A DNA stretch of 64,000 nt from Streptomyces sp. NBC_01288 (GTDB lineage: Bacteria > Actinomycetota > Actinomycetes > Streptomycetales > Streptomycetaceae), in NCBI RefSeq assembly GCF_035982055.1, contig NZ_CP108427.1, positions 1,922,001 through 1,986,000 on the forward strand, in the 5' to 3' direction. Position 1 is the stretch's first letter. Each line of letters opens with the position of its first letter. Below are positions 61,309-64,000 of this stretch, piece by piece. A program made the translations under genes and the position numbers. Below the pieces are notes generated by a model, which made no database searches, was not told the origin of the DNA, and saw only the letters and a list, made by a program, of their open reading frames with translations.

Positions 61309-62055
61309 ATGACAACGACTTACGGAACCCTGAACGGCAAGGTCGCCCTGGTCACCGGCGGCGGTCGCGGCATCGGCGCGGCGACGGCACTACGGCTGGC
61401 GCGGGACGGCGCGGACGTGGCGGTCACCTACGTGGACGGCAAGGAGGCCGCCGAGGACGTCGTAGAGCGGATAGAGGCGTTGGGACGGCGGGCGGTCGCG
61501 CTGCGCGCGGACTCCGCGGATGCCGTCGAGGCGGCCGGCGCGGTGGAACGTACGGCGGAGGCGCTGGGCGGGCTCGACGTGCTGGTGAACAACGTGGGGA
61601 TGGGATTGCTCGGCCCGCTGGACGGGCTGTCCCTCGCCGACGTGGACCGGGTCCTGGCGGTGAACGTCCGCGGGGTGTTCCTGACCTCGCAGGCGGCTGC
61701 CGCGCGGATGGCGTCCGGGGGTCGGATCATCACGATCGGTACGTGCATGACGCAGCGGGTGCCGGGTCCTGGTGGAACCCTCTACGCGACGAGCAAGTCG
61801 GCGCTGATCGGGCTGACGAAGGCGCTCGCCCGTGAGCTGGGCGGACGCGGGATCACGGCGAACATCGTGCACCCGGGGCCCACGGACACCGACATGAACC
61901 CGGCGGACGGCCCGTACGCGGCCGACCAGGCGGCCATGACGGCGTTGGGACGGTTCGGGACGGCGGACGAGGTGGCGTCGATGGTCGCGTATCTGGCGGG
62001 GGCGGACTACGTCACGGGGGCGGAGTTCGCGGTGGACGGCGGGCATGCGGCGTAG
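61309..62055 (+). CDS. SDR-family oxidoreductase
   Basis: 248 residues, classical SDR. It has TGGGRGIGAATA (cofactor loop), NNVGMG in place of NNAG, catalytic YATSK, and HPGPTDTDMN. The serine of the catalytic tetrad normally found about 14 residues before the tyrosine is a threonine here (IGTCMT). The residue after the second strand (ADVAVTYVD) favours NADP over NAD only weakly. 3-oxoacyl-ACP reductase-like; substrate unknown. Confidence 0.9.
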   Translation: MTTTYGTLNGKVALVTGGGRGIGAATALRLARDGADVAVTYVDGKEAAEDVVERIEALGRRAVALRADSADAVEAAGAVERTAEALGGLDVLVNNVGMGLLGPLDGLSLADVDRVLAVNVRGVFLTSQAAAARMASGGRIITIGTCMTQRVPGPGGTLYATSKSALIGLTKALARELGGRGITANIVHPGPTDTDMNPADGPYAADQAAMTALGRFGTADEVASMVAYLAGADYVTGAEFAVDGGHAA

Positions 62056-62104
62056 GCCTCCGGCGGTTGGCCGGGTACGTGCGGGTGCGTTGTGGCTCGC
62101 GTCC

Positions 62105-62191
62105 CTGGGGGCTGCGCCCCCAGCCCCCCCCTTCGGCCTGAAGGGCCTCGTCCTCAAGCGCCGGACGGGCTGAAAATCAGCCCCTCCGGCG
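62105..62191. repeat. REP-like double hairpin between convergent genes
   Basis: Two hairpins: CTGGGGGC-tgc-GCCCCCAG (62105-62123) and the nested CGCCGG-ac-GGGCTGA-aaa-TCAGCCC-ct-CCGGCG (62159-62191). The TTCGGCCTGAAGGGCCTCGT stretch between them belongs to a sequence common in Streptomyces intergenic regions. It sits between the SDR and allantoicase genes and doubles as a bidirectional terminator. Confidence 0.7.
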
Positions 62192-62204
62192 TCGACGGGG
62201 TGGC

Positions 62205-63320
62205 TCAGCCGCCCAGTTCCTGATGCCGGGCCGCCAGCGTCGCCGCGCCCTGCTCCGTCAGCGTCCCGAACAACCGCAGCCGCGAGATCCCACCGTCGGG
62301 ATAGATGTCCACGCGCGCGTGCGTCCCGATCGCCGGAGTGGGGAGCACGAAGCGGTGGTTCGTGTCGGGCTGGAGGCGGGTGCGCGGAAGGATCTCGGTC
62401 CAGTCGCCGGTCTCGCCGTCCCGTACCGATACCGACGCCCAGCCCGCGCTGTTGCCCTTCAGGTACGCCGTGTCGATCTCCACGGCGCGGATCTGGGACT
62501 GCGCTGCCAGGCGGTAGCGGATCCAGTCGTTGCCCTGGTCGCGGCGGCGGCGGGTTTCCCAGCCGTCGTCCATCTTGCGGGAGCGGCCGGGCTGGATGGT
62601 GTTGCTCGCGGGTGAGTAGAAGAGGTTGGAGGCGTCCTCGGCGCCGCCGCCGTTCTCCAGGGCGACCACGTCGAACGTGCCCAGCGCCGCGAGCCAGTTG
62701 GGGTCGGGGACGACCTCGCCGTAGACCCGCAGGCGCGCGATGCCGCCGTCGGGGTGCTGGTTGACGCGGAGGTGGGTGAAGCGTTGTTCGGTGGATATCG
62801 AGAAGCCGTTCGCCGCGTGGCCGCCGACCGGCGTGCGCGGGACAAGGGGCGTCCACTTCACGTCGTCCGAGAGGAGGTCTTCGGGGGACGGGGAGCCCAG
62901 TACCGACGTGCCCTCCACCGACACCGCCTGCGGGTAGTTGCCGCGGAAGTGGGCCGTGTCGACCACGATGCCCCTGATGACGCCGGGGGCTCCGAGGCGG
63001 ACCAGCGCCCAGTCGTGATCCTCCGCCGTCGGCCAGGGGTGCTCGGCCGAGGCGCCTCGACGGCGTCGGGTCTCCCAGCCGTCCATGATCTTGCCCTTGT
63101 GCCCGAAGTGCTCGGGGTCGAACTCGGCGGGCCCGGGCACGAGGAGGTTCTCGCGCTGGGCGAAGAACTCGTCGTTGGCGGCGATGACACCGGCGCCCAA
63201 CTGCCGGTCGGCGAGGTTGGCGTACTGGGTGAAGGGGAAGTCGGCCGTGCGGTAGTCCGCGTACGGGTCACCGCCTGCGTAGGGGTTCGCGTCGCCGGTG
63301 AAATTCGGAATCGCCGTCAC
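62205..63320 (-). CDS. alc: allantoicase
   Basis: 371 residues, two homologous jelly-roll repeats. Repeat 1 has KIMDGWETRRRRGASAEHPWP and GNYPQAVSVEG; repeat 2 has KMDDGWETRRRRDQGNDWIRYRLA and KGNSAGWASVSVRD; both end with PDGGIARLR/PDGGISRLRLFG. It hydrolyses allantoate to ureidoglycolate and urea. GTG start at 63320. The allantoinase gene lies upstream in the same direction but is separated by about 230 bases of duplicated sequence. No purine regulator is in view on this side. Confidence 0.93.
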   Translation of the reverse strand: MTAIPNFTGDANPYAGGDPYADYRTADFPFTQYANLADRQLGAGVIAANDEFFAQRENLLVPGPAEFDPEHFGHKGKIMDGWETRRRRGASAEHPWPTAEDHDWALVRLGAPGVIRGIVVDTAHFRGNYPQAVSVEGTSVLGSPSPEDLLSDDVKWTPLVPRTPVGGHAANGFSISTEQRFTHLRVNQHPDGGIARLRVYGEVVPDPNWLAALGTFDVVALENGGGAEDASNLFYSPASNTIQPGRSRKMDDGWETRRRRDQGNDWIRYRLAAQSQIRAVEIDTAYLKGNSAGWASVSVRDGETGDWTEILPRTRLQPDTNHRFVLPTPAIGTHARVDIYPDGGISRLRLFGTLTEQGAATLAARHQELGG

Positions 63321-63662
63321 TGCTGGGTCTGCCTTTCGGGAGTGGGCCGCTGCGGGTGCGGGGGGGTGAATCAGGGGGTACGGATCAGGAGTTGGCCCTT
63401 CGGGTCGGTGAACTCGCCGTCCAGCACGATGCGTTCGCCGCGCAGCCGGGTCGGCTCGACGACCCTGCCGAGGGTGTTGCCGGAGTCGCCTTCACTACTG
63501 GGTCCGCCTCTCAGAACTGGGCCGCTGCGGGTGAGTGCGGGGAGCCGAATCAAGGCCGCCGGAACAGGAGTTGGCCCTTCGGTTCGGTGAACTCGCCGTC
63601 CAGCACGATGCGTTCGCCGCGCAGCCAGGTCGACTTCACGACGCCGCTGAGGGTCTTGCCGG
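63317..63662. repeat. tandem duplication of allantoinase 3' end
   Basis: Unit 1 (63317-63483) and unit 2 (63492-63662) align over about 170 bases with scattered differences. Each contains the last about 32 codons of allantoinase plus the segment up to the next gene's start. Shared blocks include GGCCGCTGCGGGTG, CAGGAGTTGGCCCTTCGG and AACTCGCCGTCCAGCACGAT. Confidence 0.85.
63371..63483 (-). pseudogene. remnant C-terminus of a second allantoinase copy
   Basis: The minus strand still encodes [24 protein letters not shown], nearly the same end as the adjacent allantoinase ([24 protein letters not shown]), with its own stop at 63371. The upstream part of the gene is missing, so it is a 3'-end fragment left by the tandem duplication. 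The reading frame extends further upstream (to about 63553) by chance through unit 2. Confidence 0.7.
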
Positions 63663-64000
63663 CGTACGCCGTGACGCGGTTGCGGTGCTGGAGGGCCGCC
63701 GGGTCGACGGTGAACGTCTCGTCGGGGGCGAGGACCGCGAAGTCGGCGTCGCGGCCCGCCTCGATGGCGCCCTTCTGGTCAAGTCCCGCCAGCTCGGCCG
63801 TACTTGAGGACATCCAGCGGACCACGTCGGCCAGGTCGTGGCCCCGCTTGCGCGCCTCCGTCCACACCGCCGCGAGGCTCAACTGGAGGCCGGAGATGCC
63901 ACCCCAGGCCGTGGCGAAGTCGTCGGTCTTCAGGTCGGCCGTCGATGGTGAGTGGTCCGTGACGACGCAGTCGATCGTGCCGTCGGCCAGCGCCTGCCAA
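63550..64000 (-). CDS. allB: allantoinase, C-terminal part (truncated by window edge)
   Basis: About the last 149 residues; the start lies beyond the window. The frame opens with [19 protein letters not shown], whose TDHSP is the catalytic-aspartate motif of allantoinases, then [17 protein letters not shown] and the C-terminal cap strand block [13 protein letters not shown]. It opens the hydantoin ring of allantoin to allantoate, the substrate for the adjacent allantoicase. Its 3' end is duplicated downstream. Confidence 0.9.
   Translation of the reverse strand, partial: WQALADGTIDCVVTDHSPSTADLKTDDFATAWGGISGLQLSLAAVWTEARKRGHDLADVVRWMSSSTAELAGLDQKGAIEAGRDADFAVLAPDETFTVDPAALQHRNRVTAYAGKTLSGVVKSTWLRGERIVLDGEFTEPKGQLLFRRP

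Noticed and set aside
63371..63553. 60-codon minus-strand frame as an independent small gene
   Set aside because: Its C-terminal half is the duplicated allantoinase tail and its N-terminal half reads through the second repeat unit; better explained as a remnant.

Overview
The window is high-GC actinobacterial chromosome, almost certainly Streptomyces. The genes use very GC-rich third positions with many GTG starts, and consecutive genes are joined by ATGA/GTGA overlaps. Paired NarL-type two-component systems, Tat and Sec exported enzymes and an RNase Sa-type ribonuclease fit this, as do hairpin-forming intergenic repeats of a type common in Streptomyces. I see no rRNA, tRNA, CRISPR array, insertion sequence, phage gene or origin. 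Two genes are cut by the window ends: an alpha-galactosidase (left) and an allantoinase (right).

Layout. 1-5.2 kb: end of a GH36 alpha-galactosidase, a methyltransferase/response regulator/histidine kinase operon, an AhpD-like protein and a membrane-anchored protein. 5.2-14.4 kb: a leftward pyrimidine/hydantoin catabolic cluster with NCS1 importer, LLM oxidoreductase, dihydropyrimidinase, two paralogous beta-ureidopropionase-type nitrilases, a class III aminotransferase and a PucR regulator. 14.7-24.8 kb: an uncharacterised 544-residue protein, a divergent XRE regulator/methionine aminopeptidase pair, a ClpC-type unfoldase, gamma-glutamyltransferase and a secreted CocE/S15 hydrolase. 24.8-28 kb: a glutamate-type ABC importer (gluABCD order). 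28-32.8 kb: secreted lipase-like hydrolase, exonuclease III, metallo-hydrolase and a PcaD-PcaC fusion. 33-38.7 kb: a SWIM-protein/SNF2-helicase pair. 38.8-42.6 kb: ROK glucokinase, GntR regulator and Gfo/Idh/MocA dehydrogenase, linked by two copies of one palindrome. 42.7-47.4 kb: thioesterase, P450, a second two-component system and a secreted guanyl RNase. 47.6-54.5 kb: the STM4011-STM4015 gene system with two divergent partner genes. 54.6-64 kb: CHRD lipoprotein, ABM protein, GH95 glycosidase, EamA transporter, RibD-like reductase, AIM24 protein, SDR, allantoicase and allantoinase.

The most interesting locus is 47.6-54.5 kb. Five tightly coupled genes encode an LRR protein, an ATP-grasp-like protein, an alkaline-phosphatase-superfamily hydrolase and two different radical SAM enzymes. 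These families are known only by Salmonella locus names and have no established function. The control region shared with the divergent DUF6745 operon carries two opposed copies of TGTCAGTG-N8-TA. The leftward copy matches the LexA-independent DNA-damage promoter (RecA-NDp/PafBC type) exactly. This predicts a DNA-damage-inducible, ATP-grasp/radical-SAM system.

Other points worth following are an LLM oxidoreductase sitting where a dihydropyrimidine dehydrogenase would be expected, repeated GTGAMAC-type elements that may be PucR sites, and an apparently leaderless XRE/MetAP pair around a shared palindrome. The 3' end of the allantoinase gene has also been tandemly duplicated. All family assignments are by eye from motifs and residual similarity; no database search was possible.
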